Below the pieces are notes generated by a model, which saw only the letters and a program-made list of their open reading frames with translations, was not told the DNA's origin and made no database searches. A stretch of DNA of 39,217 bases from contig NZ_OCTU01000001.1 of assembly GCF_900232945.1 (NCBI RefSeq), positions 1 to 39,217 of the forward strand, written 5' to 3'. The position numbers and the translations under genes were made by a program. Source of the DNA: Urinicoccus timonensis (lineage in GTDB: Bacteria; Bacillota; Clostridia; Tissierellales; Peptoniphilaceae). Shown here in pieces: positions 1 through 7,422 of the stretch (the stretch's first letter is position 1; each line of letters starts with the position of its first letter).

Positions 1-2
1 TT

Positions 3-821
3 GATAAAGAAAAATGGCAAACTGGAAATTATGTTATTATAGGCGAAAAAATAAAAAATAATTCTGACTATAAAGCTGGCGATAAAATAAAGATTAATGT
101 CAAAAATAAAGTCAAAGAAGTCCAAGTTATGGGAAAAGTTGAATATAATTTTTCAAATGGTCTTAGATATTTTTCTGTAATTAAGGAAGATATAAACGAC
201 GAATCTAGTCCTACTTTAGACTTGGAATATATTTATATGAATCCGAATGAGTATAAAGAGCTCACAGGAGATAAGAGTATAATGTCCTATGGATTTGATG
301 TAGAAGATAGCGAAAAGGAAAATTTTGATAATCTATTAAAAACTTTTGAAAATGAGCCAGACTTTTCCTATGATTCAAGAGACCTTCAGATCAAATCTAC
401 AATGGAATTCAAAAGCCTAATAGAATTTGCTGGATATAGTTTATCTATAGTATTATTCTTAATATCTGTGTTGAACTTTATTAACGTTATTGCTACTGAA
501 ATACTACGAAACATGGTGAACTTATCAATCCTTGAAGCAATTGGAATGACAAAGAAAAATATTAAAAAATATTTAGTGAAAAAGAATTTGATTTATTCTT
601 TATGTGGCTTAGTATTTTCTTTCATCATTATGCTTCTTGTAGATAAATTTATCTTGATGGATTTTATGGAACAGACTCAGTGGACTTCCTATAAATTTAT
701 AATCATGCCACTTATCCTTGTAAACTTTGTAAATATAATTATTGGGATAATATTTACTGGCAAGTTCTATGAAAAGCACAGTCAAAACAGTCTTGTAGAT
801 AGAATAAGAAGTTTAGAATAA
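3..821 (+). CDS. FtsX-type ABC transporter permease, 5'-truncated
   Basis: The reading frame is open from the left edge, so the true start lies outside the window. The visible part opens with a MacB-type extracellular beta-rich segment (GEKIKNNSDYKAGDKIKINV and on), followed by three membrane helices. The first helix runs into ATEILRNMVNLSILEAIGMTKKNIKKY, the cytoplasmic turn typical of FtsX permeases (ILEAIGM before helix two). This half-permease would pair with an ATPase encoded upstream and either export a peptide or lipid or transmit an envelope signal. Substrate cannot be told. The next gene starts 13 nt downstream, so the two are probably co-transcribed. Confidence 0.85.
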   Translation, partial: DKEKWQTGNYVIIGEKIKNNSDYKAGDKIKINVKNKVKEVQVMGKVEYNFSNGLRYFSVIKEDINDESSPTLDLEYIYMNPNEYKELTGDKSIMSYGFDVEDSEKENFDNLLKTFENEPDFSYDSRDLQIKSTMEFKSLIEFAGYSLSIVLFLISVLNFINVIATEILRNMVNLSILEAIGMTKKNIKKYLVKKNLIYSLCGLVFSFIIMLLVDKFILMDFMEQTQWTSYKFIIMPLILVNFVNIIIGIIFTGKFYEKHSQNSLVDRIRSLE

Positions 822-834
822 TAGAGGAGGTTTT

Positions 835-1092
835 ATGAAAGAAAATTTAAGCAAGAAGATATTTCTACTTGGACTCGTAATATTTGTAATTTCTTACCTA
901 CTTCCAGTAGATATATTTCAAAGCTATACAAACCTAAGACCAACTGGACTTACATCAATGTTTGTCTGCCCAATTATTGGACTAATAGGTTTAATATTTG
1001 GGATAAAGGACAAAGATAAGTTGTTTATAATATTGAATCTACTTTTAATTTTATTACTGCCTATAGCAATGTTTGTAGGTCATCTAATATAA
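835..1092 (+). CDS. small three-helix membrane protein, unknown function
   Basis: This 85-residue protein is almost entirely hydrophobic, with three predicted helices at about residues 8-25, 40-58 and 62-83 and a short KDKDK loop between the last two. A GAGGAGG site sits 4 nt before the ATG and the gene follows the permease by 13 nt, so it is likely the last gene of the transporter operon; a terminator follows. I do not recognise the family. It could be an accessory or immunity-type subunit, but only position supports that. Confidence 0.65.
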   Translation: MKENLSKKIFLLGLVIFVISYLLPVDIFQSYTNLRPTGLTSMFVCPIIGLIGLIFGIKDKDKLFIILNLLLILLLPIAMFVGHLI

Positions 1093-1124
1093 GTAATGCG
1101 ACTTAAACAAGAAGATAGTAATTT

Positions 1125-1152
1125 AAACAGCTCTTTTGTGGGCTGTTTTTTC
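1125..1152 (+). terminator. rho-independent terminator after the permease operon
   Basis: AACAGCTC and GGGCTGTT form an 8-bp stem (with one G-U pair) around a short T/G loop, followed directly by a run of T. It lies about 35 nt after the small membrane protein gene. Confidence 0.8.
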
Positions 1153-1465
1153 TTTGTTCCAAAATGATATAATAAATTATAAGATGTTTATTTATTGACA
1201 TATTCCCACATACGAGGCTTTTAAAAAAAATTAAATTTTATCTATTCTGACCACTCAAGCCATTGTGAAGCCCTAGCCCTACTTGTCAAGGAGCGAAGCG
1301 ACGCTGAGAAGTAGAGGCAGGTCTCATGCAAAGATTTCCCAAGAGAATCGACCAAATAGGGAGCTTCGATTGCCAGAAATTGATTGCTGAGGCTATTGCC
1401 CTGTTGTCACGAGCGTGAAGGAAGTGTATTCATAATTATATTGTAATTAGATAGTAGGTGAAATT
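1153..1465 (+). other. intergenic block with nested inverted repeats, not assigned
   Basis: No convincing gene is present. An extended -10-like TGATATAAT lies at about 1165. From about 1250 to 1430 the composition rises in G+C and shows nested complementarity: CTACTT at about 1279 pairs with AAGTAG at about 1308 and encloses AGCG/CGCT. Two related strings recur, GAGCGAAGCGACGCT and GAGCGTGAAGGAAGTG. The reverse strand is open for about 45 codons with no clear start. It could be a structured RNA, a decayed mobile element or a dispersed repeat. It matches no riboswitch or T-box motif that I know. Confidence 0.35.
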
Positions 1466-2389
1466 ATGATGAATAAAAAAATTAAGTCTAAGCGAGATGG
1501 ACTGGAGCTGGAACTTGCTATCATCGAGCCAAGCTCTAATCCTATTGGAATTGTTCAGCTAGTTCATGGAATGTCAGAGCATAAAGAGCGTTACTACGAT
1601 TTTATGAATTACCTAGCTCAAAACGGCTACATCTGTGCGATTCATGACCATAGAGGCCACGGAGCTAGCGTTAAAGACCCATCTCACTTAGGATATTTTT
1701 ATACAGAGGACAGCTCTGTTATTGTTGACGATGCTCATCAAGTGACAGAATACTTAAAAGAAAGATATCCTTCGCTGAGTATTTCAATTTTTAGTCATAG
1801 CATGGGCACTCTTGTTTCTAGAAATTATTTAAAGAAATACGATCATGAACTTGAGAAAATAGTTTTATGTGGCCCGCCAACTGAGAATAAATTAGCAAGA
1901 TTTGCAGTATTTTTAGCAAAAATAAGCAGTATTTTTTATGGCAAATATAAGCCCAATAAATTTTTAAATGCTTTATCAGTGGGTCAATATAGCAAGGGAT
2001 ATGAAAACCAGCTAGATTGGATTTGCTCTAATCCAGACACAGTCGAGGCATACGAGGCAGATCCGCTTTGTGGTTTTATATTTACTACAAATGCCTTTAT
2101 CAACCTATTTAAATTATTAGAGTCAGCCTACAAGGGCAGAGACTGGAGACCAAAAAACATTGCTTTACCAATATTTTTAATAGCTGGAGAAGATGATCCT
2201 GTTATTCAAGGCAAAGAAAAGTTTAAGGGTTTAGAAAGATTTTTAAAAAGTCTTGAATATAAAAACATTAAAAGCAAGCTTTATAAGGGTATGAAACATG
2301 AAATACTTAATGAAAGAGATAAAGAAACTATTTACCAGGACGTGCTAGAATTTTTACGCTCTGATACAAATAAAAAAGAAAAGATTTAG
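1466..2389 (+). CDS. alpha/beta hydrolase, monoacylglycerol-lipase/lysophospholipase type
   Basis: 307 residues with the serine-hydrolase (Hydrolase_4, PldB-like) layout: oxyanion-hole region VHGMSEH at about 33-39, HDHRGHG at 60-66, the nucleophile elbow SHSMG with Ser112, the acid in GEDDPV (probably Asp244) and His278 in GMKHE. The cap between about 140 and 225 is typical of monoglyceride lipases. No signal peptide, so it is cytoplasmic. The elbow has Ser instead of the usual first Gly. The start is preceded by a weak TAGGTG site; a second ATG follows at once (1469). It likely cleaves acyl esters of lysolipids or monoacylglycerols; the exact substrate is unknown. The mgtC-like gene follows 40 nt later and may be co-transcribed. 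Confidence 0.87.
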   Translation: MMNKKIKSKRDGLELELAIIEPSSNPIGIVQLVHGMSEHKERYYDFMNYLAQNGYICAIHDHRGHGASVKDPSHLGYFYTEDSSVIVDDAHQVTEYLKERYPSLSISIFSHSMGTLVSRNYLKKYDHELEKIVLCGPPTENKLARFAVFLAKISSIFYGKYKPNKFLNALSVGQYSKGYENQLDWICSNPDTVEAYEADPLCGFIFTTNAFINLFKLLESAYKGRDWRPKNIALPIFLIAGEDDPVIQGKEKFKGLERFLKSLEYKNIKSKLYKGMKHEILNERDKETIYQDVLEFLRSDTNKKEKI

Positions 2390-2429
2390 AGGCAATTAAC
2401 TTTTTGGCCATTAAATAAGGAGGAAAAGG

Positions 2430-3116
2430 ATGGGCATACTTTCAGTGCTGACTAGATTATTATTAGCAGCCCTTTTAGGAGCGATTATTGGCATAGAAAG
2501 GGAAGCTAAGAATAGGGCAGCTGGTTTTAGAACACACATTATTGTCAGTGTGGGGGCATGTTTAATTATGCTCATAGGCATTGATGCGATAGGTGAGGTA
2601 TCTAGTGACCAGGCAAGGGACACCGCAAGACTTGCAGGGCAAGTTGTCAGTGGCATTGGCTTTTTAGGTGCAGGTACGATCCTTCAAAAAAAGAATGGGG
2701 TATCAGGCCTGACCACAGCAGCAACCCTATGGCTGTCTGCAGCCATTGGACTGGCAACAGGAATTGGATATTATGAGGGGGCAATCATAGCAACGATCAT
2801 TTGCCTAATAACCCTGGTATCACTACAAGGAGTTAGTGATTTGATCAATAGGAGAACAACAAAATCCTATATAATGATATTTGATACTGACAATTTCAAT
2901 CGGGATTATTTTCGGGAACTCACTTCAAAAGAGGGTGTGGAAGTAAGAAGGTTAAATATCCTTGATGAGGACATGGATGACAAGTCAATGGTCCAAGCAA
3001 AATTATCTTTTTATAAAAATTATAATATTGGTCGATTTTTTAAGAAACTAAAAGCAGACTTTGACTTAGAATCAGTAAAATTGTCCAAACAAGAAGATTG
3101 GGACCAAGAAATATAA
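2430..3116 (+). CDS. MgtC/SapB family membrane protein
   Basis: 228 residues. The N-terminal two thirds has the MgtC/SapB signature: LGAIIGIEREAKNRAAGFRTH in the first loop, RLAGQVVSGIGFLGAGTIL, and VSGLTTAATLWLSAAIGLATG, across about four to five membrane helices. The C-terminal part (about 145-228) is soluble and resembles the ACT-like domain of longer family members. MgtC proteins modulate envelope physiology under magnesium limitation or in host cells, partly by acting on the F-type ATPase; many homologues are general inner-membrane proteins with no proven role. A strong GGAGGAAAAGG ribosome site precedes the ATG. The remains of an arginase-family gene follow directly. Confidence 0.9.
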   Translation: MGILSVLTRLLLAALLGAIIGIEREAKNRAAGFRTHIIVSVGACLIMLIGIDAIGEVSSDQARDTARLAGQVVSGIGFLGAGTILQKKNGVSGLTTAATLWLSAAIGLATGIGYYEGAIIATIICLITLVSLQGVSDLINRRTTKSYIMIFDTDNFNRDYFRELTSKEGVEVRRLNILDEDMDDKSMVQAKLSFYKNYNIGRFFKKLKADFDLESVKLSKQEDWDQEI

Positions 3117-3425
3117 TTAGGAGGAAGAACAGAAACCATAAGATTATCATATCCAGATTATATAAGTGGAAGATTGGATACCTATTCTTTTGGAGCAAGC
3201 TTCTGCAATGTATTTTCCTCAAAATTAACCCATTGTTGGGGAGATGTTCCAGCACGAATGGAGAAGAAAAGTCAGTCACAAATGGAATTTTGAGTGAAAT
3301 TGAGGTTTTATATGGTATCAAAATTGCACAAGCCGGGCTTTGTGAACAAATCGTCTGATAGGATGATTACAGTTGGTGGAAACTGCACAGTTTCACTTGC
3401 TCTATTTACATGCTTGTCTAGATAA
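3117..3425 (+). pseudogene. decayed arginase/agmatinase-family gene
   Basis: Three short conceptual peptides in successive frames read as one broken ureohydrolase-like protein. About 3137-3293 gives IRLSYPDYISGRLDTYSFGA and more, ending at TGA. About 3281-3358 gives NGILSEIEVLYGIKIAQAGL. About 3351-3425 gives DRMITVGGNCTVSLALFTCL, matching the 'DKIVTLGGECSVSV' metal-site region of arginase-family proteins as I know it. An AGGAGG site at about 3120 precedes the first piece, but ATA stands where a start would be expected. Only about 100 of the roughly 290 residues of the family remain, with two frame changes, so it cannot make an active enzyme. Family assignment rests on recalled motifs. Confidence 0.55.
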
Positions 3426-3450
3426 ACAGTCCCTAGGGGCTGTTTTTTCT
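3424..3450 (+). terminator. rho-independent terminator
   Basis: AACAGTCCC and GGGGCTGTT form a nearly perfect stem with a minimal loop, followed by TTTTTTCTT. It closes the mgtC/arginase-remnant unit and resembles the terminator at 1125-1152 in both sequence and following bases. Confidence 0.8.
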
Positions 3451-3721
3451 TGACTTTATATTGATATAATTAACTAAAATAACGGATACATTTAGATATA
3501 CAAGGCATTTGAACAAATCCTAATTGTAGTCTTAGTCCATGCAGAAGAACTGGTCCTACTTGGAATAAATAATACTTAAATGACTTGCATTCTAAAGGAA
3601 AATTTAAAGATCATTTTCATCGTCATCAGAATGTGAGACGAATGGGTGGGCTATAATGATGATAGAGATTTCGTGTTTTAATCCCGCCACAAGAAATGTA
3701 TCGAAGCCAAATATATAAAAA
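3451..3721 (+). other. AT-rich intergenic stretch before fic, nothing assigned
   Basis: No gene of credible length is visible. The first 40 bases (TTGACTTTATATTGATATAATTAA region) resemble the bases following the terminator at 1125-1152. Farther down, GTGGG...CCCGCCAC has a weak tRNA-like look, but no anticodon arm or T-arm consensus can be built. It appears to be decayed or regulatory DNA ahead of the Fic operator region. Confidence 0.3.
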
Positions 3722-3741
3722 TGGCGAGAAAAATCTCGCCA
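3722..3741 (+). promoter_or_regulatory. upstream operator of fic: perfect inverted repeat
   Basis: TGGCGAGA (3722-3729), an AAAA spacer, and TCTCGCCA (3734-3741) form a perfect 8+8 inverted repeat just upstream of the -35 region of the fic promoter. The same TGGCGAGA half-site recurs over the -10 box, so both are probably bound by one regulator. The winged helix at the C-terminus of the Fic protein is the natural candidate. Confidence 0.65.
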
Positions 3742-3744
3742 AAC

Positions 3745-3781
3745 TTGATTTATCTACGCCATTTATACTATAATGGCGAGA
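3745..3781 (+). promoter_or_regulatory. fic promoter with operator over the -10 box
   Basis: TTGATT (3745-3750) and TATAAT (3769-3774) with an 18-bp spacer form a good sigma-A-type promoter. An inverted repeat CGCCATT (3757-3763) / AATGGCG (3772-3778) and another TGGCGAGA half-site (3774-3781) cover the -10 box. A bound regulator would block RNA polymerase. The ATG at 3773 lies inside this box and cannot be the start codon. Confidence 0.65.
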
Positions 3782-3793
3782 AAGGAGGCTTGT

Positions 3794-4837
3794 ATGAGAG
3801 ACTTTAATTATAAAAACCTATTAGCTTTAAAGCTGCCTGTAAGGATTTACGAATTAATAGCCGGGATCTATGAATATAAGGGGAAACAAGAATTATATGT
3901 AGCTAACTTTTCTGATGTATTGGATAAGATGGTGGAAGTGGCAAAAGTTCAATCTACAAAATCATCGAATGCCATAGAAGGGATTTCTACAAATGATAGC
4001 AGGCTAGAAGAATTAATGAATAAAAAAAGCCAGCCTAGAAATAGAAATGAAGAAGAAATTTATGGCTATAGAGAAGTTTTGGATCTTATCCATGAAAACT
4101 ATGGGACCATTGAACTGACAAAAAATAATATTCTAACCCTACATAATAAGCTCTATTCATATTCTGGAGAAAATCACAAAGGTAAATTTAAAACCATAGA
4201 TAACAGTATTATAGAAGTGGATTCACTTGGTGAGAAAAGAATAAGATTTCAGCCGATATCAGCTTTTGAAACAGAAGCCTCTATTGATAGGATGCTTGCT
4301 GCTTATGATGAGGCTGTAAGGGCAAAGATCCCTCCCCTCCTCTTAATTCCGACTTTTGTTCATGATTTCTTGTGTATTCATCCATTTTCCGATGGAAATG
4401 GAAGAATGTCGAGACTGCTAACCCTCCTACTTCTTTATAAAAATGGGTTTTTTGTAGGAAAATACATTTCTTTAGAAATGCTCATTGAAAATACGAAAGA
4501 TCTTTACTACGAAGCACTACAAGCTTCTAGTGAAAACTGGCACAATGGGAAAAATGATAACCTCCCCTTTATAAACTATATGCTATCTATTCTTTACAAG
4601 GCATATAGTGAGTGTGATGAGAGATTTAAGTTGATAGGAGAGAAATCCCTAACTTCTGCAGAAAGAGTGATGAAAGTGTTTGAAAACTCTTTAGAACCCT
4701 TATCTAAATCTGATTTGATTTTATTGTGTTCAGATATTTCCCAACGGACCATTGAAAGAGCTTTGAAGGAATTAAAAGATGAGGATTTGATTAAACAAAT
4801 AGGCAGGGGAAGGGCAACAAAATATATAAAAGTTTAA
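3794..4837 (+). CDS. Fic family protein with N-terminal inhibitory helix and C-terminal winged helix
   Basis: 347 residues from the ATG at 3794, chosen because AAAGGAGG lies 5 nt upstream while the ATG at 3773 is in the promoter. Fic enzymes usually transfer AMP from ATP to Ser/Thr/Tyr of target proteins. The catalytic loop HPFSDGNGRMSR is complete at residues 196-207 (His196 catalytic). The class II autoinhibitory motif SxxxEG is present as SNAIEG at 58-63, with Glu62 expected to block productive ATP binding. Residues about 285-347 form a winged helix-turn-helix (SQRTIERALKELKDEDLI), as in Fic proteins thought to control their own operon; repeated TGGCGAGA sites upstream fit that. It sits 83 nt before mcrBC. 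Target protein unknown. Confidence 0.92.
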   Translation: MRDFNYKNLLALKLPVRIYELIAGIYEYKGKQELYVANFSDVLDKMVEVAKVQSTKSSNAIEGISTNDSRLEELMNKKSQPRNRNEEEIYGYREVLDLIHENYGTIELTKNNILTLHNKLYSYSGENHKGKFKTIDNSIIEVDSLGEKRIRFQPISAFETEASIDRMLAAYDEAVRAKIPPLLLIPTFVHDFLCIHPFSDGNGRMSRLLTLLLLYKNGFFVGKYISLEMLIENTKDLYYEALQASSENWHNGKNDNLPFINYMLSILYKAYSECDERFKLIGEKSLTSAERVMKVFENSLEPLSKSDLILLCSDISQRTIERALKELKDEDLIKQIGRGRATKYIKV

Positions 4838-4859
4838 GGGTTTTGGTATGGTAAGTCTT

Positions 4860-4893
4860 AGATAGGTTATCTAATCTCCACAGATATCTGTGG
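4860..4893 (+). promoter_or_regulatory. two adjacent inverted repeats between fic and mcrB
   Basis: AGATA-GGT-TATCT (4860-4872) is followed by a perfect 16-bp palindrome, CCACAGATATCTGTGG (4878-4893), ending 15 nt before the mcrB ribosome site. There is no T-run, so it is not a standard terminator. It may be an operator for mcrBC or a hairpin affecting mRNA processing between fic and mcrB. Confidence 0.5.
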
Positions 4894-4920
4894 TCTTATA
4901 AAGATAGGGAGGAAAAATAA

Positions 4921-7422
4921 ATGAATGAGCAAAATCAATTTGACTGGGTCGATTTTTATAGGGAATTTGCAGTAAAGCTATTGGCTTACAAAAATAAAAG
5001 AGGAGAGCTGGTAGAAAAGGTAAGGGCTATCTATACTATGACAGGGATCAATATGCCGACCTTGGAAAAGGATAACGAGCTTGTGGACATTGATCCCTTT
5101 ACTGTATTTGGCCTTTTTAACAAGAAGATAACAGAAGACAAGCGTATTAAGATTATACAGGCAATAGCAAATTTATTTAACGTCAAAACACAGGTTCCGA
5201 CATCCTTTGACAGTCTTCCAGTTCTTAGCCCCCAGAATGCGACCTTCTATTATTTTATAGACCAAAGAGGTCAAGAGGATATTGACGACTTGTGGGAATT
5301 ATTTGCATCCGCCCTAGCCTATGCAGAGGCCCCAACAGACCAAAATCGAGAGATTTTTTCTCGCTACTTTGACCTGGTAATGAATAAAAAAGGGAGTGGG
5401 AACAGTAAAATTACCATGGCTTTGTATTGGACATCACCAGATACATTTTTGAATTTAGATAGACGCAATAGGTGGTATATCTATAAATCTGGCAAACTGC
5501 CAGTGGATGTCGTAGAGCAACTCCCCAAAATGCACCCCAAGATTCCTGCTAGCAAATACTTTAAAATTATAGAGGCCGTGAGGTCTTATTTACAAAGTGA
5601 AGGGAGTGACCTAAAGGACTTTAAAGAACTTTCCTTTCAAGCCTGGATATATTCAGAAGAAGTAAACCAACAAAATAAAGTGGAAGAGGATAAGAAAACC
5701 TCTAAGGCTGCATTTTTGCGCTGGTTTGGTCCCTTAATTCAGGCCCTTCGTGATTTGGGTGGATCTGCATCTCCGGCTAAAGCCAGAGAAAAAATCATCG
5801 AAAATGAAAATTTGTCAGAAGAAGAAGTTAATGAGACAAGAGGAAAAAACAAGGTAAATAAATTTGCAAATGAAGTGGCCTTTGCGCGGAATTATCTTGC
5901 AAATGCAGGCTATATTGATAGAAGCCTTTATGGAGTATGGACCTTAACTGAAAAAGGAAAGACGGTCAATATGACAAGAGAAATGGCCTCAGATATATTT
6001 AAAAATGTCTTGTCATCGAGCTCAGATAAAACGGAAAATAAATCCACTGCCTTGGCAGACCAGGATGTCCACACTGTTCGCTATTGGATCTATGCTCCAG
6101 GCAAAGGATCATGCAGGTGGGAGGAATTTTATGATGAAGGCATTATGGCCATTGGTTGGGGAGAGCTTGGGGACCTCACTCAGTTTGACAGCAAGGATGC
6201 CATGAAGGCCAAAATGAAGGAAATATTTGATGAAAATCTAACCTATCAAAATTCAGCCCACCTAACCTGGCAATTTGCAAATGAAATGAAAATAGGGGAC
6301 ATTATCTTTGTGAAAAAGGGAATGCACCAGCTTATTGGCCGGGGTGTAGTGATGTCTGATTATGAATTTGACACCAGTAGAGAAGATGATTTTAAAAACA
6401 TTCGTCAAGTAGATTGGACCCATACTGGGGAGTGGCCCCATCCGGGACAGGCAGTACCAAAGACTCTTACGGATATCACCCCCTATACAGATTATGTGGA
6501 AAAACTCAATGCCATCTTTGAAGATGAATCTGAAGAAGATGTTGAAGAAGTCGAAAAGATCTACCCGACCTATACGAAAGAAAACTTCTTGTCAGAAGTC
6601 TATATGTCAGAAGAAGAATATGACAAACTAGCTGGTATTTTACGAATCAAGAAAAATGTTGTTTTACAGGGGGCTCCAGGAGTTGGCAAGACCTTTGCGG
6701 CTAAGAGACTAGCCTTTTCTATGATGGGGGTCAAGGATGTAGAAAGAGTGATGATGGTCCAGTTTCATCAGAGTTATTCCTATGAGGACTTCATCATGGG
6801 ATTTAGACCTTCAAGCAATGGATTTGAGTTGAAAAGAGGAGCCTTTTATAACTTCTGTAAAAAAGCGGAAATTGATGAAGAGAATGACTATTTTTTTATC
6901 ATTGATGAAATTAACCGGGGCAATTTAAGTAAAATATTTGGCGAGTTATTTATGCTTATTGAAAATGATAAGAGAGGGATTCCCTTGCAACTCTTGTATT
7001 CGGATGAAAAATTTTCTGTCCCCAAGAACATTCATATAATAGGCATGATGAACACGGCAGACCGTAGTCTAGCTATGCTGGACTATGCCTTGAGAAGAAG
7101 GTTTGCTTTTTTTGAAATCAAGCCAGGATTTACAACGGATGGATTTAAAAAATACGCAGCTGGCCTAGAAAATGAGAAATTCGATAAGTTGATAGCATGT
7201 GTAGAGAACTTAAATGATGTTATTTCTGAAGATGAATCTCTAGGAGAGGGTTTCTGTATTGGCCATAGCTACTTTTGTAACTTGTCTCCATCTACCCTGG
7301 ATGCCCTGGTCCTGTCAGGCATTGTCGAATATGAATTGATCCCACTTCTGAAAGAGTATTGGTTTGATGAGCCAACAAGAGTAACAACTTGGACCAGCAA
7401 TTTAAGGAGCGCCCTTAAGTGA
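4921..7422 (+). CDS. mcrB: McrB-type AAA+ GTPase with Mrr-N-like and EVE-like domains
   Basis: 833 residues. In order: an N-terminal domain (about 1-255) common in McrB-like proteins; a winged helix resembling Mrr_N (about 265-345, from AAFLRWFGPLIQALRDLGG to WTLTEKG); an EVE-like domain (about 384-520, VRYWIYAPGKGSCRWEEFYD and on) of the kind that can read modified bases; and a McrB motor. The motor has Walker A GAPGVGKT (584-591), Walker B FFIIDEINRGN (Asp662, Glu663), the McrB signature MNTADRS (710-716) and an arginine cluster RRRF (725-728). It would translocate on DNA and activate McrC against modified DNA. GGAGG precedes the ATG. It overlaps mcrC by 4 nt. The modification recognised is unknown. 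Confidence 0.92.
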   Translation: MNEQNQFDWVDFYREFAVKLLAYKNKRGELVEKVRAIYTMTGINMPTLEKDNELVDIDPFTVFGLFNKKITEDKRIKIIQAIANLFNVKTQVPTSFDSLPVLSPQNATFYYFIDQRGQEDIDDLWELFASALAYAEAPTDQNREIFSRYFDLVMNKKGSGNSKITMALYWTSPDTFLNLDRRNRWYIYKSGKLPVDVVEQLPKMHPKIPASKYFKIIEAVRSYLQSEGSDLKDFKELSFQAWIYSEEVNQQNKVEEDKKTSKAAFLRWFGPLIQALRDLGGSASPAKAREKIIENENLSEEEVNETRGKNKVNKFANEVAFARNYLANAGYIDRSLYGVWTLTEKGKTVNMTREMASDIFKNVLSSSSDKTENKSTALADQDVHTVRYWIYAPGKGSCRWEEFYDEGIMAIGWGELGDLTQFDSKDAMKAKMKEIFDENLTYQNSAHLTWQFANEMKIGDIIFVKKGMHQLIGRGVVMSDYEFDTSREDDFKNIRQVDWTHTGEWPHPGQAVPKTLTDITPYTDYVEKLNAIFEDESEEDVEEVEKIYPTYTKENFLSEVYMSEEEYDKLAGILRIKKNVVLQGAPGVGKTFAAKRLAFSMMGVKDVERVMMVQFHQSYSYEDFIMGFRPSSNGFELKRGAFYNFCKKAEIDEENDYFFIIDEINRGNLSKIFGELFMLIENDKRGIPLQLLYSDEKFSVPKNIHIIGMMNTADRSLAMLDYALRRRFAFFEIKPGFTTDGFKKYAAGLENEKFDKLIACVENLNDVISEDESLGEGFCIGHSYFCNLSPSTLDALVLSGIVEYELIPLLKEYWFDEPTRVTTWTSNLRSALK

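Noticed and set aside
3098..3358. Apparent 86-residue gene overlapping the end of the mgtC-like gene
   Set aside because: Only its last part resembles the arginase family and it mixes with other frames; it is one frame of a decayed gene, not a real protein.
3640..3715. tRNA-like stretch with GTGGG and CCCGCCAC ends
   Set aside because: The acceptor stem pairs poorly and no anticodon arm or GTTCGAATC-type T-arm can be formed.
3773..3793. Upstream ATG that would extend the Fic protein by seven residues
   Set aside because: It lies inside the -10 box and operator and upstream of the AAAGGAGG ribosome site; the ATG at 3794 has proper spacing.
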